The notes under the pieces are model-generated. The model saw nothing but the letters and a program-made list of their open reading frames with translations, was not told the DNA's origin and searched no databases. This document shows positions 44,999 through 54,212 of a DNA stretch of 64,000 bases, piece after piece. Every line of letters begins with the position of its first letter. Positions within the stretch are counted from its first letter, which is position 1. The position numbers were made by a program, and so were the translations under genes. The DNA comes from SIG424 sp045546695. GTDB lineage: Bacteria > Bacillota > Clostridia > UBA1212 > UBA1255. Where the stretch lies: contig JAZQDE010000052.1 in assembly GCA_045546695.1 (NCBI GenBank), forward strand, positions 1-64,000. The letters are read 5' to 3'.

Positions 44999-45027
44999 AT
45001 TTTACAAACCATTCATTTTACTGTCAA
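44999..45027 (-). promoter_or_regulatory. Promoter of the discoidin-lipoprotein locus
   Basis: Minus-strand TTGACA (45022-45027), 17-bp spacer, TAAAAT (44999-45004), 40 bp before the start codon. A strong consensus match. Confidence 0.8.
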
Positions 45028-45040
45028 GTAGCTTTTCTGC

Positions 45041-45068
45041 TTGAAGTTCTTTCATGATGTGATATACT
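45041..45068 (+). promoter_or_regulatory. Promoter of the PHP-folTC-galM operon
   Basis: TTGAAG (45041-45046), 16-bp spacer, TATACT (45063-45068), 33 bp before the PHP gene. It diverges from the lipoprotein promoter. Confidence 0.65.
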
Positions 45069-45100
45069 TTAGCGGTAACACTTCATGAGGTGACAAAGAT

Positions 45101-45835
45101 ATGATTTCAATTGACAATATGATGAAAATAGAGACACATTCTCACACCAAGACGGTAAGTCCCTGCGGACATATCGAGCCTGAAAAAGTTGTTGATGAAT
45201 ACATAAATGAAGGCTACGGCGCTATCATCATTACAGACCATTTTTCACGCAATATACTCTCAATATTTGAAGGCAATTATACAGATAAGATTGATTCCTA
45301 CCTTGCCGGGTACAGATATTGCAAAGCTCATGCAAAAAAACGCGCAAAGGAAGGCGCTCCCCTTCTTAAGGTTATGCTCGGCGCTGAGATTCTTCTTGAT
45401 ACAAATCCTTCTGACATACTGCTTTTTGGTCTTACAGAAGACTTTTTCTATGAAAATCCGAACCTCTTTGACCTCGACCAGAAGGGCCTTTACGAGCTGC
45501 TTCACACCAAATACGACGCAGTGATGTATCAGGCACATCCTTTCAGAAAATATTGTAACCGTCAGAACCCTGCGTATCTTGATGGTGTAGAGGTTTACAA
45601 CGGAAATATGCGTCATGAAAACCACTCTGACGTCGCACTTCAATGGGCAAAGGATAACAACCTGCGCTTTAGCTCCGGCTCTGATTTTCACCAGATGATG
45701 GATCTTGCCATGGGCGGCATGCTTGTGCCTGATTCGATTGAGAATATCCACCAGTTCAAGGATTATATAACAAACAATGACCCGTTATATATAGTTGACT
45801 CCGCGATTCAGGAGAAAGGCAATCTTAAAGTATGA
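45101..45835 (+). CDS. PHP domain phosphoesterase
   Basis: A 244-aa metal-dependent phosphoesterase of the polymerase-and-histidinol-phosphatase fold. Metal ligands are visible in KIETHSHTKTVSPCGH (HxH), IIITDHF, MYQAHPFRKYC and SSGSDFH. GAGGTG precedes the ATG by eight nt. It overlaps the FolT-FolC gene by 4 nt. Substrate unknown; histidinol phosphatase is one option but is not favoured by context. Confidence 0.85.
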   Translation: MISIDNMMKIETHSHTKTVSPCGHIEPEKVVDEYINEGYGAIIITDHFSRNILSIFEGNYTDKIDSYLAGYRYCKAHAKKRAKEGAPLLKVMLGAEILLDTNPSDILLFGLTEDFFYENPNLFDLDQKGLYELLHTKYDAVMYQAHPFRKYCNRQNPAYLDGVEVYNGNMRHENHSDVALQWAKDNNLRFSSGSDFHQMMDLAMGGMLVPDSIENIHQFKDYITNNDPLYIVDSAIQEKGNLKV

Positions 45836-47694
45836 AAAAGCCACGGATAAAAAACAAGAAGAATCCTGTTCTTGCGCTCGTATATTGCGCGATGCTCGCA
45901 TCTATGAGCATCGTACTTTCGCGTTATCTGTCAATATCTGTCGGAATGGGAATCAGAATCAGCCTTGGTAATCTACCTATTATATTATCCGGACTTATGT
46001 TTGGTCCTTTCGCAGGTGCGGCCGTTGGCTTTGCAGCCGACTTTATAGGTGCTACAGTGCTCACAGGCACAACGCCGGCAAATTACAATCCTTTCCTTAT
46101 GGCAGGACCGATTCTGATGGGTATCCTCCCCTGGCTTGTGCGCGTCATATTCTACGGTAAAAAGCGCGTAAAACACACTCTGCCGGCGCTTGCTTCCATT
46201 ACTCTTATTACACATATGTGCACATCGGTGCTCATCACAACACCGATACTCAACTATTTCTTTATGAATTTTGAAGGTGTTGCTTTCTGGTCATTTCTGG
46301 GAACACGCGCGCTAATTTATGCCGCAACAGCAATCGTTGAAGCAGTTGCAATCTTTGCCCTTCTCAAGGCACGCGCTGTGAAAATAAAAAATATGACGCC
46401 GGGATACAAGATGTCATACGAAGCGACCACTACGTATATTCATTCCGTAAGCTGGAAAGGCAGCCGTCTTGGCCTTAGCAGAATCACAGAACTTATGCAG
46501 AAGCTTGGAAATCCTCAGGATTCTCTTAAATTCGTTCACGTTGCCGGCACAAACGGCAAAGGTTCCGTCTGCTCAATGGTAAATTCTGTATTGCTCGAAG
46601 CAGGATATACGGTCGGTTTGTTTACGTCCCCTTACATGTATCGTTTTAACGAAAGAATTCAGCTTAATTCCGAGCCGATATCAGACGAAGATCTGGCAGA
46701 AGTCACCTCCTACGTGCGTGCTTTTGCAGATGAAATGAAAGATTCCCCTACTGAATTTGAGCTTATCACCGCAATTGCCCTTGAATATTTCAAACGCAAA
46801 GAATGCGACGTCGTTGTTTTTGAAGTCGGCATGGGCGGATTGCTCGATTCTACAAACGTTATATCTACCCCACTCGTGTCGGTTATTACAAAAATTGACA
46901 TGGACCACGTAAAGGAGCTCGGACCTACGCTCGCTGATATCACACGTGCCAAAGCAGGTATTATCAAAGACGGTGGTATAGTCGTTGCAACGGCCGACCC
47001 GACAGGCGTTATAAAAGAGACTGTAGCTTCCAGAAATTGTCAGCTTTTCACGATGGATGACGATGCCATTGAGGTTATAGAATCTTCTGTGTGCGGCAAT
47101 ACGATAAATTATAAGAATTACAAAAATATTACAGTTCCACTTGCCGGTATTTACCAGGCAACAAACACAGCTATCGCCCTTGAGGTGCTCACAGTCCTTC
47201 GCGGAATGCTTAATATTTCACTTGAAAATATCGTTACAGGCTTAGAAAACGTTAGCTGGCCGGGCAGATTTGAGATAATGAAAAAAGAGCCTCTTTTCCT
47301 GTATGACGGCGCTCACAATATGCATGGCCTTAACGCAACACTTGCAAGTCTTGACAAATATTTCCAGGGCCGCAAGTTCATCGTTCTTACAGGAATGATG
47401 GCTGACAAAGATGTGACACACATGGTTGAGCTTCTTGCCACTTGCTGCCAAAAAGTTGTCACGACTCGTCCTGACAACCCAAGGGCCCTTGATCCTGCAG
47501 AGCTTGCCGACAAGTTCAGGGCTACAAAGGCATGCTCAGGCGGCGCCTTTTCACCTGACGACGTGTATGTTACCGGAAATATCCATGACGCCATAATCAA
47601 AGCGCATGAGATTGCCGGTGAAAATGATATAATTTGTGCATTAGGTTCACTTTATATGTATAAAGATATAAAAGGAGAGTTAAAAAATGATTAA
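45832..47694 (+). CDS. folT-folC: Fusion of folate ECF S-component (FolT) and folylpolyglutamate synthase (FolC)
   Basis: A 620-aa protein. Residues ~12-185 form a six-segment membrane S-component (LALVYCAMLASMSIVLSRYL, ISLGNLPIILSGLMFGPFAG), the FolT family. From ~190 the soluble FolC part follows: YIHSVSWKGSRLGLSRITEL, ATP loop VAGTNGKGSVCSM, VFEVGMGGLLDSTNV and LYDGAHNMHGL. Reading is continuous, with no frameshift. Import and polyglutamation (trapping) of folate would thus be physically joined at the membrane. ECF ATPase/EcfT genes are elsewhere. It overlaps galM by 8 nt. Confidence 0.93.
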   Translation: MKKPRIKNKKNPVLALVYCAMLASMSIVLSRYLSISVGMGIRISLGNLPIILSGLMFGPFAGAAVGFAADFIGATVLTGTTPANYNPFLMAGPILMGILPWLVRVIFYGKKRVKHTLPALASITLITHMCTSVLITTPILNYFFMNFEGVAFWSFLGTRALIYAATAIVEAVAIFALLKARAVKIKNMTPGYKMSYEATTTYIHSVSWKGSRLGLSRITELMQKLGNPQDSLKFVHVAGTNGKGSVCSMVNSVLLEAGYTVGLFTSPYMYRFNERIQLNSEPISDEDLAEVTSYVRAFADEMKDSPTEFELITAIALEYFKRKECDVVVFEVGMGGLLDSTNVISTPLVSVITKIDMDHVKELGPTLADITRAKAGIIKDGGIVVATADPTGVIKETVASRNCQLFTMDDDAIEVIESSVCGNTINYKNYKNITVPLAGIYQATNTAIALEVLTVLRGMLNISLENIVTGLENVSWPGRFEIMKKEPLFLYDGAHNMHGLNATLASLDKYFQGRKFIVLTGMMADKDVTHMVELLATCCQKVVTTRPDNPRALDPAELADKFRATKACSGGAFSPDDVYVTGNIHDAIIKAHEIAGENDIICALGSLYMYKDIKGELKND

Positions 47695-48730
47695 AGAGCG
47701 TTTATTTGACCGTTCAGAAGATGGTAGCGAGATTATTTGCTACCGTATCGAAAACTCAACTTCATACGTTGAGATTCTCAATTACGGCGGAATTATCCGT
47801 GCAATTGTTGTGCCTGACAAAGACGGAAATCTTACCGACGTTGCTATCGGAATGGACAGCATTCAGGGCTATAAAGACTATCATGGCTCATATTTCGGAG
47901 CACTCATCGGCAGATGTGCCAACAGAATCGGCGCAGGCAAATTTACATTAAATGGCAAAGATTATCAGGTTGCTTTAAACGACGGCGCAAATCACCTCCA
48001 TGGTGGTATGAAGGGATACGAATCCTATATCTGGGAAGTTGATCCTTACGATGCAGATTCCGATACACTCGTACTTCACCACTTTGACCCGGATATGCGT
48101 GAAAATTATCCCGGAAACGTAAAGATTACTGTTACCTACTCTTTCACAGAAAACAGCGAGTTGATTATTGATTACAAAGCTGTATCAGATGCAGACACAG
48201 TATTCAATCCTACAAACCACGCTTATTTCAACCTCAACGGCGCAGGCAGTGGCGATATTTACGGCCATTATCTGGAAATCAACGCTGATTATTTCACACC
48301 TGTAAACTCAGCTTGTCTGCCGACAGGAGAAGAAAAGCCCGTTACTCCTGCAATCAGCTTCAAGCCCGGCAAAAAAATCGGCGATGGTCTTATCGGCTGC
48401 GCTGATGACCCTGATATCGTTGCAGGCGGCGGATATGACTGCAACTACGTACTCGGCGATAACGGCAAGATGAAAAAAGCTGCCACAGCAATCGGCGACG
48501 TAAGCGGCATAAAGATGGAAGTTTACACAACACAGCCCGGCGTTCAGCTTTATTCAGGCAACTTCATGTCTGATAACATCCCGGGAAAAGATGGCAAAAT
48601 CTACAATTATCGTACTGCATTTTGCTTAGAAACACAGTTTGCACCTGACAGCATCAACCACCCCGACTGGGACAGCCCGATTCTGCGTGCAAACGAGCCC
48701 TGTCACTACATTACAAAGTACGTTTTCTGA
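47687..48730 (+). CDS. galM: Aldose 1-epimerase (galactose mutarotase)
   Basis: A 347-aa beta-sandwich enzyme interconverting alpha and beta anomers of galactose or glucose. Sugar-site motifs are GRCANRIGAGKF, FNPTNHAYFNLNG and ETQFAPDSINHPDW. GGAG lies nine nt before the ATG. Last of the PHP-folTC-galM unit; it would serve the lacZ product galactose. Confidence 0.94.
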   Translation: MIKERLFDRSEDGSEIICYRIENSTSYVEILNYGGIIRAIVVPDKDGNLTDVAIGMDSIQGYKDYHGSYFGALIGRCANRIGAGKFTLNGKDYQVALNDGANHLHGGMKGYESYIWEVDPYDADSDTLVLHHFDPDMRENYPGNVKITVTYSFTENSELIIDYKAVSDADTVFNPTNHAYFNLNGAGSGDIYGHYLEINADYFTPVNSACLPTGEEKPVTPAISFKPGKKIGDGLIGCADDPDIVAGGGYDCNYVLGDNGKMKKAATAIGDVSGIKMEVYTTQPGVQLYSGNFMSDNIPGKDGKIYNYRTAFCLETQFAPDSINHPDWDSPILRANEPCHYITKYVF

Positions 48731-48777
48731 CAGATATTAATAAACAGTAAAACTTTATATTGCGGCGAAAATATCAA

Positions 48778-48806
48778 TTGTATTTTTGAAAAACCCGCGG
48801 TATAAT
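48778..48806 (+). promoter_or_regulatory. Promoter of gap
   Basis: TTGTAT (48778-48783), 17-bp spacer, perfect TATAAT (48801-48806), 40 bp before the gap start codon. Confidence 0.8.
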
Positions 48807-48846
48807 AGCAAAGTTAAAACTATATATTTTTTTGGAGGTTTTTAAT

Positions 48847-49857
48847 ATGGCAGTAAAAGTTGCTATTAACGGTTTCGGTAGAATTGGACGTCTTGCTTTC
48901 AGACAGATGTTCGACGCAGAAGGTTATGAAGTTGTTGCTATCAACGACTTAACAAGCCCTAAGATGCTTGCTCACCTTCTTAAATATGATACAGCTCAAG
49001 GTAGATATGATGGTCACACAGTTGATTTTGATGATAACTCAATCACAGTAGATGGCAAAAAGATTTCTATCCTCGCTGAAAAAGACGCAGCTAACCTTCC
49101 TTGGGGTGCTTACGATGTAGACGTTGTATTAGAGTGCACAGGTTTCTACACATCAAAGGAAAAGGCAAGCGCACACATCGCTGCCGGCGCTAAGAAAGTT
49201 GTTATTTCTGCTCCTGCAGGCAATGATCTTCCTACAATCGTTTATGGCGTTAACGAAGGCACATTAACAAAAGAAGATACAGTTATTTCAGCTGCTTCAT
49301 GCACAACAAACTGTCTCGCTCCTATGGCTAAAGCTCTTAACGACTACGCTCCTATCCTCAGCGGTATCATGACAACTGTTCACGCTTACACAGGCGACCA
49401 GATGACTCTTGATGGTCCTCAGAGAAAAGGCGACCTTCGTCGTTCACGTGCTGCAGCTGCTAACATCGTTCCTAACTCAACAGGCGCAGCTAAAGCTATC
49501 GGTCTTGTAATTCCTGAGCTCAACGGCAAACTCATCGGTTCTGCACAGAGAGTTCCTACATTCACAGGTTCTACAACAATCCTCGTTGCAGTAGTAGAAG
49601 GCAATGTTACTAAAGAAGGTATCAACGCAGCTATGAAGGCAGCAGCTAACCAGTCATTCGGTTACAACGAAGATGAGATCGTTTCTTCTGATATCATCGG
49701 TATCAAATATGGTTCACTCTTTGATGCTACACAGACAATGGTAACAAAGATTGATGACAACCTTTCACAGGTACAGGTTGTTTCTTGGTATGACAACGAA
49801 AACTCATACACAAGCCAGATGGTAAGAACAATTAAGTACTTCGCAGAACTTAACTAA
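48847..49857 (+). CDS. gap: Glyceraldehyde-3-phosphate dehydrogenase
   Basis: A 336-aa NAD-dependent glycolytic enzyme. MAVKVAINGFGRIGRLAFR is the Rossmann start and SAASCTTNCLAP holds the catalytic cysteine (about residue 155), with a histidine in TVHAYTGDQ. ATG at 48847 is preferred: GGAGG precedes it by seven nt, while the longer frame would include the Shine-Dalgarno. Codons are strongly biased toward T/A-ending optimal ones (GCT, GTT, ACA), as expected of a very highly expressed gene. Single-gene transcript. Confidence 0.98.
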   Translation: MAVKVAINGFGRIGRLAFRQMFDAEGYEVVAINDLTSPKMLAHLLKYDTAQGRYDGHTVDFDDNSITVDGKKISILAEKDAANLPWGAYDVDVVLECTGFYTSKEKASAHIAAGAKKVVISAPAGNDLPTIVYGVNEGTLTKEDTVISAASCTTNCLAPMAKALNDYAPILSGIMTTVHAYTGDQMTLDGPQRKGDLRRSRAAAANIVPNSTGAAKAIGLVIPELNGKLIGSAQRVPTFTGSTTILVAVVEGNVTKEGINAAMKAAANQSFGYNEDEIVSSDIIGIKYGSLFDATQTMVTKIDDNLSQVQVVSWYDNENSYTSQMVRTIKYFAELN

Positions 49858-49872
49858 TTCCTACAAAAAATT

Positions 49873-49904
49873 AGCGCCGTTCAATCCGAACGGCGCTTTT
49901 TTTT
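49873..49904. terminator. Bidirectional terminator after gap
   Basis: GCGCCGTTC and GAACGGCGC with a 5-nt loop, followed by T8; on the minus strand TAATTTTTT follows, so it can also end the opposing gene at 49912. Confidence 0.95.
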
Positions 49905-49911
49905 AATCAAA

Positions 49912-51084
49912 TTACATCATATCATTTTTTGCAAAATCCTTATTGCGGTGAAAAGTCTCTCTTATCTCCTCTACCGTTCCGGTTGTCATCATGTAGCTGT
50001 ACTCAAGCGGCTTGAACGAAACAAGCTCAATCTGTTTGAGCGGTGCTACGTAATTGCATGCAGCATTGTATGGGTCTTTTGACTTATTGTATTCATGCTT
50101 GCCGGCAAGCAAAATTTCAATTCCCGGTACGTACAGGCCTATGCCATAATCATCGCTGTCGTTTGTCCAGCAGCACCACGTCTCGGTGTTAGTCGGCTTT
50201 ACTATAAAATAACAAAATCTGTTATATTGCGGGTCGCCCCAGAATTTAAGATCGGGACGCGCTGTAAGCGTATCACCTGTCCACGGCTTTTCACCGTCAT
50301 AATGCCTGAAATTGTCAAGGTAGCTGACAGTATAAAAAGCAGGAAGTTCCTGATGCGCAGGGCGATGCTTCCAGCCTGAGAAGTCAACAAAACGATTCTC
50401 AACCAGTATATAATCCGGCATAAGAATGTAAGAATTTTCCATATAGCTCGGTGTAATTGCGCCGTCAAGAGACCAGTCCTGCGGCTGAGACTTTACGTAT
50501 ACGCCATTTTCTTTTTCAACAATATCAATAATCCTGCTGTGGTTTGCACACTTGTCGCCACCTTGCACAGGATTGTACGACCAGCGCTGGTTGTTGAAAT
50601 GCCCCGGCTCATATTCGTCGTTTCCACCCGTACCATAATATGACTGCTGAATCAGGCGGCCCTCGTCTGCCTGATTTACGAGATTCTGCATGCCTTCTAC
50701 AGGATTTTTACTGTCAGAAATATAGCAGATACCACCGCCCCACACAAGGCGTATACCGACCTTGAAGCGATCATTTTCAATATAATACGTATCGCGACTG
50801 AAAATGCGATATTTTTCGCAGGAGAAGTCATGTAATTCAAACTCGCCTTCTTCGCCTGTTATGCTTTCAAAACTAAGTGAAACTGCAGCTTCTGCATACT
50901 TTTCATCGAGATATTCCGGAATCAGGCAATTAAACGTGTTCTCTCCTGCCTCAAGGAAAAAACTGTCAGTTTTTTCTTCGCCATCCAGAATGTAATTAAG
51001 CCTGCCGCGCAGTGGTTTAGTCGAAAAATAGTTTAGCGAATATCTGTTGAATGGTCCTTGGAACTGTTTTTCAATAAATACCAT
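49912..51084 (-). CDS. Unrecognised beta-rich protein, probable carbohydrate-active
   Basis: A 390-aa cytoplasmic protein with no signal peptide. I do not recognise a named family. It starts with strand-rich sequence, then YYIENDRFKVGIRLVWGGGICYISDS, a Gly/Trp/Asn-rich core (YYGTGGNDEYEP, NQRWSYNPVQGGDKC), and CYFIVKPTNTETWCCWTNDS, a composition common in mutarotase-like or lyase-type sugar-binding sandwiches. GGAGG precedes ATG 51084. It is 11 nt downstream of a TIM-barrel isomerase gene, which suggests a shared sugar substrate. Confidence 0.7.
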   Translation of the reverse strand: MVFIEKQFQGPFNRYSLNYFSTKPLRGRLNYILDGEEKTDSFFLEAGENTFNCLIPEYLDEKYAEAAVSLSFESITGEEGEFELHDFSCEKYRIFSRDTYYIENDRFKVGIRLVWGGGICYISDSKNPVEGMQNLVNQADEGRLIQQSYYGTGGNDEYEPGHFNNQRWSYNPVQGGDKCANHSRIIDIVEKENGVYVKSQPQDWSLDGAITPSYMENSYILMPDYILVENRFVDFSGWKHRPAHQELPAFYTVSYLDNFRHYDGEKPWTGDTLTARPDLKFWGDPQYNRFCYFIVKPTNTETWCCWTNDSDDYGIGLYVPGIEILLAGKHEYNKSKDPYNAACNYVAPLKQIELVSFKPLEYSYMMTTGTVEEIRETFHRNKDFAKNDMM

Positions 51085-51095
51085 AAAATACCTCC

Positions 51096-51887
51096 TTATT
51101 CACAATCAACCATATCACGAAGACGATTTGCAGCTGTGGCGGCTCTTTCGTAATATTCACTGGCAGTTATTTCATTATATATGTCGGCATGCGATGAGAA
51201 AATCTCAAGCGTCAACGTGCCGGTGTAGCCTGATTTTCTTATATGCTCTGCAACTTTTTGGTAATCAATAGTGCCATCAAATGGAATCATATGGTCGTCA
51301 GAATTGAAGATACCTCTGTTGTCGTGAATGTGGTTGCAAATCATGCGGTTTCCAAAAAGTGGCATATACTCACGTCCCGGCGTAAAGCAATTTTCATGTC
51401 CGCAATCCCAGCAAAAGCCAACAATATTGTCGTCTGTATACCTTTCCATTGCCCAGGCAAGGTTGTCCAGACGGCGCTGATTTTCAAAAGCAATCTTTAT
51501 GCCTTCTGATGCGGCATGTTCGACAAGGCGGTCAAAACGGCCCCTGCCAATATCTGTAATTGTAGGCGGATTCATGCCGGATGATAAATGAACGACACAA
51601 ATACCGGCGCCAATGATATGACATCTGTCAACGGCCCTTTTCAGGTGCGAGAGCATCTCATCGCCTTCAATACAGTCAAGCCAGATTTTGTTAATCCCCC
51701 TGAATGGTGCATGAAGCATTTCTGATATCATGTTATATTTTTCCTGCGCCTTGGCAAGCTCTTTAAGCTCGTCGTCGGCACGACTTGCTTCAAACACGAC
51801 GTCAAAACCAAGGCGTGACATTATTTCAAGTTGTTCATTATATGTAATTCCCGGGTATGCGCCCGCGCTGATACCGATTTTTCTCAT
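51096..51887 (-). CDS. Sugar phosphate isomerase/epimerase (TIM barrel)
   Basis: A 263-aa AP-endonuclease-2-type TIM barrel. Metal ligands: KIAFENQRR (Glu), GFCWDCGHENCF (Asp/His), HIHDNRGIF (His) and TLEIFSSH (Glu). It has its own consensus promoter (51926-51954) and precedes the unknown gene at 49912. Isomerase or epimerase of a sugar or cyclitol is likely; substrate unknown. Confidence 0.85.
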   Translation of the reverse strand: MRKIGISAGAYPGITYNEQLEIMSRLGFDVVFEASRADDELKELAKAQEKYNMISEMLHAPFRGINKIWLDCIEGDEMLSHLKRAVDRCHIIGAGICVVHLSSGMNPPTITDIGRGRFDRLVEHAASEGIKIAFENQRRLDNLAWAMERYTDDNIVGFCWDCGHENCFTPGREYMPLFGNRMICNHIHDNRGIFNSDDHMIPFDGTIDYQKVAEHIRKSGYTGTLTLEIFSSHADIYNEITASEYYERAATAANRLRDMVDCE

Positions 51888-51925
51888 TATCTGCCTTTTA
51901 ACTCCTGTAAAATCATAGTTTTTTC

Positions 51926-51954
51926 ATTTTAGCTTGCTGAAAACGTTTTGTCAA
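51926..51954 (-). promoter_or_regulatory. Promoter of the isomerase pair
   Basis: Minus-strand TTGACA (51949-51954), 17-bp spacer, TAAAAT (51926-51931), just downstream of the ilvN terminator. Confidence 0.8.
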
Positions 51955-51968
51955 TTTGGCTGAACACG

Positions 51969-52001
51969 AAAAAAATGCTGCGCACGTGTCGAATGCGCAG
52001 C
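51969..52001 (-). terminator. Terminator of the ilvBN transcription unit
   Basis: Minus-strand GCTGCGCA and TGCGCAGC with a 9-nt loop, followed by a U-run (A7 on plus, 51969-51975). It lies about 90 bp after ilvN; a second hairpin without U-run sits between them. Confidence 0.88.
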
Positions 52002-52092
52002 TTACATTGAGGGAGAGAGCAAATACAGCTATTGCTGTGCTCTTATGCTAAAATACAACACAAATTTGTCTTTTTTATGTCATAATGATTAT

Positions 52093-52584
52093 CTATGAGT
52101 GAATAGAATCAATTCCGCGGCTTAAAGACACTTTTCCGGTCCTTGCAACCTCGATAATTCCGAATTTTTCTATCATGCTGAGGAGTGCATTCGTCTTGTC
52201 GTACTGGCCTGTAAGTTCAATCGTCATAGAATCAGGACACAGATCAATAATTCTTGCGCGGAAAACTTCAGCTATCTGGATAATCTCGCTGCGGCACGCC
52301 GAATCAGCTCTTACCTTAATGAGTACCAGCTCTCTTGTAACAATCGCATCGTCATCGAGCACCTTTACTTTAATAACACCAATGAGCTTTACAAGCTGGT
52401 GAATAATCTGGTCAAGGATTCTCTCATCAGTATCTACAATAACAGTAATACGTGATATCTCCGCATCCTCAGTAATACCCACTGCGAGACTCTCGATATT
52501 GTATCCCCTGCGGCTGAAAAGATTAGTAACTCTGACGAGCATACCTGCTTTATTTTCAACAAGAACCGATATTGTCTTTATCAT
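52093..52584 (-). CDS. ilvN: Acetolactate synthase small (regulatory) subunit
   Basis: A 163-aa subunit with an N-terminal ACT domain (ISVLVENKAGMLVRVTNLFSR, the valine-binding fold) and a C-terminal domain (LVLIKVRADSACRSEI). It activates IlvB and mediates feedback by branched-chain amino acids. Its start overlaps the ilvB stop by 4 nt. Confidence 0.96.
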   Translation of the reverse strand: MIKTISVLVENKAGMLVRVTNLFSRRGYNIESLAVGITEDAEISRITVIVDTDERILDQIIHQLVKLIGVIKVKVLDDDAIVTRELVLIKVRADSACRSEIIQIAEVFRARIIDLCPDSMTIELTGQYDKTNALLSMIEKFGIIEVARTGKVSLSRGIDSIHS

Positions 52585-54212
52585 TTTACGTTCCCCTCCT
52601 GAATATCTATGCGCAAATCTATAAACGTTGCTTTCATTGTTTTTGTGTAATAACCGACCGCCTCTTCAAACGAATCAGGGTCTGATACTTTAAAAGCCTG
52701 CAGTCCAAAACTCTTTGCCAATGCACAGTACAAAGGTTTTTTCTTCAGAACTGTCTGTGAAAAGCGTCTGTGGCACTTTTCTGCCTGCAAATCGTGAACC
52801 ATGCCTAATTTACCATTATTTACCATAATAACCAAAACGGGCAAATTATAAGCTTTAATTGTCGCAAGCTCGTGACAGCTCATACCAAAGCCGCCATCAC
52901 CTACTATCAGCACGACGGGTTTATCCTTTGCATATACGCTCGTACCTATCGCAGCGCCCATACCAAAGCCCATAGTACCAAGGCCACCACTTGTAATAAA
53001 ACTTCCACATTTTACAAACGGATAATTGCGTGCCACCCACATCTGATGGTTGCCTACGTCTGCAACAATGTACGCCTCACTTCCCATTTTTTCACCAAGA
53101 ATCTTAAGAAGCTTGTCTTTATTGCCTGCCGACGTCACCGGTGAAAAGCGTTCAGGAGTCAATGATTTTTTGTCTTCTAAGTGGCTGATGAGTTCCGGAA
53201 GAATATCTGCCGCATCACCTACAAGGAAGCAATCCGATGAAATCACTTTGTTGATTTCTGCCCTGTCGCTGTCAATATGAATAACTTTCTTAAGACCTGA
53301 TTGCAGAACCTCACGTTCTGATCTGGACACTGTTGTTTTATTGCTGAATCTCGTACCAATCGCTATTATAAGGTCGGCATCATTAAAAGCTTTATTTGCC
53401 TCACGGCTTCCAAAGGTGCCACAAAAACCCATATATCCGGGATAATCCCATGCAATGGAATCTACTGCCATCAGCGATGAACAAATATTGCAATCCAGAA
53501 GAGAAGCAAGTCTCTTTATATTATCAATAACAAGAGGATCTTTATTATTCTTGACACCACCACCGATAAGAATCACCGGTTTTGCGCTTTGAGAAATCAT
53601 TTGAGCAGCATTGTCAATTACATCTTCCTGTATGTCAGTTTGCGATACAGTGCATTTCATAAGCTTGTCGGCTCTCAATTTCTCTATGCGTCTTATATAG
53701 CTTGTAGCGGTAAAAGATTCCAGTACGTCTTTTGGTATATCGACAAGAACCGGTCCTTTGCGACCACTGTTTGCTATTACGAAAGCGTTGCGGACAGCCT
53801 CTCCGATTTCTTCGATACTGTGTACGACACAGTTATACTTCGTAACCGACATCGTAATGCCCACTATATCAACTTCCTGAAAACTGTCTGTACCAATCAG
53901 GTGCTGATCAACGTTTCCCGTTATAACAACCATCGGAACAGAATCCATATAGGCATTTGCTATACCTGTCACAAGATTGGTCGCACCGGGGCCGGACGTT
54001 GCAATCACAACTCCTGTCTTGCCTGAGACCCTTGCATACGCGTCTGCAGCATGCGCAGCAGCCTGCTCGTGAGCCGTTCTGATATGAGTTATACTACGTC
54101 TTTTCTGATACAATTCGTCATAAACAGACAAAACAGTAGCGCCCGGATAACCGAACACTACGTCAACGTTATTTTCACATAAAATGTCAACTAAATATCT
54201 TGCCCCATTCAT
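52581..54212 (-). CDS. ilvB: Acetolactate synthase large (catalytic) subunit
   Basis: A 543-aa ThDP enzyme making acetolactate. FGYPGATVLSVYDEL opens the Pyr domain, and RTAHEQAAAHAADAYAR includes the catalytic Glu; the ThDP pyrophosphate site is GDGGFGMSCHEL...NNGKLGM. Start at 54212 lies inside the 3' end of the LTA-synthase-like gene (26-nt overlap in another frame); no T-box or leucine leader precedes it, so it is driven from upstream. Slightly shorter than E. coli IlvB but complete. Confidence 0.93.
   Translation of the reverse strand: MNGARYLVDILCENNVDVVFGYPGATVLSVYDELYQKRRSITHIRTAHEQAAAHAADAYARVSGKTGVVIATSGPGATNLVTGIANAYMDSVPMVVITGNVDQHLIGTDSFQEVDIVGITMSVTKYNCVVHSIEEIGEAVRNAFVIANSGRKGPVLVDIPKDVLESFTATSYIRRIEKLRADKLMKCTVSQTDIQEDVIDNAAQMISQSAKPVILIGGGVKNNKDPLVIDNIKRLASLLDCNICSSLMAVDSIAWDYPGYMGFCGTFGSREANKAFNDADLIIAIGTRFSNKTTVSRSEREVLQSGLKKVIHIDSDRAEINKVISSDCFLVGDAADILPELISHLEDKKSLTPERFSPVTSAGNKDKLLKILGEKMGSEAYIVADVGNHQMWVARNYPFVKCGSFITSGGLGTMGFGMGAAIGTSVYAKDKPVVLIVGDGGFGMSCHELATIKAYNLPVLVIMVNNGKLGMVHDLQAEKCHRRFSQTVLKKKPLYCALAKSFGLQAFKVSDPDSFEEAVGYYTKTMKATFIDLRIDIQEGNVK

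Noticed and set aside
52010..52056. Second hairpin between ilvN and its terminator as a terminator
   Set aside because: AGAGC/GCTCT stem with inner CAGC/GCTG has no U-run; could be a processing hairpin, but nothing supports a role.
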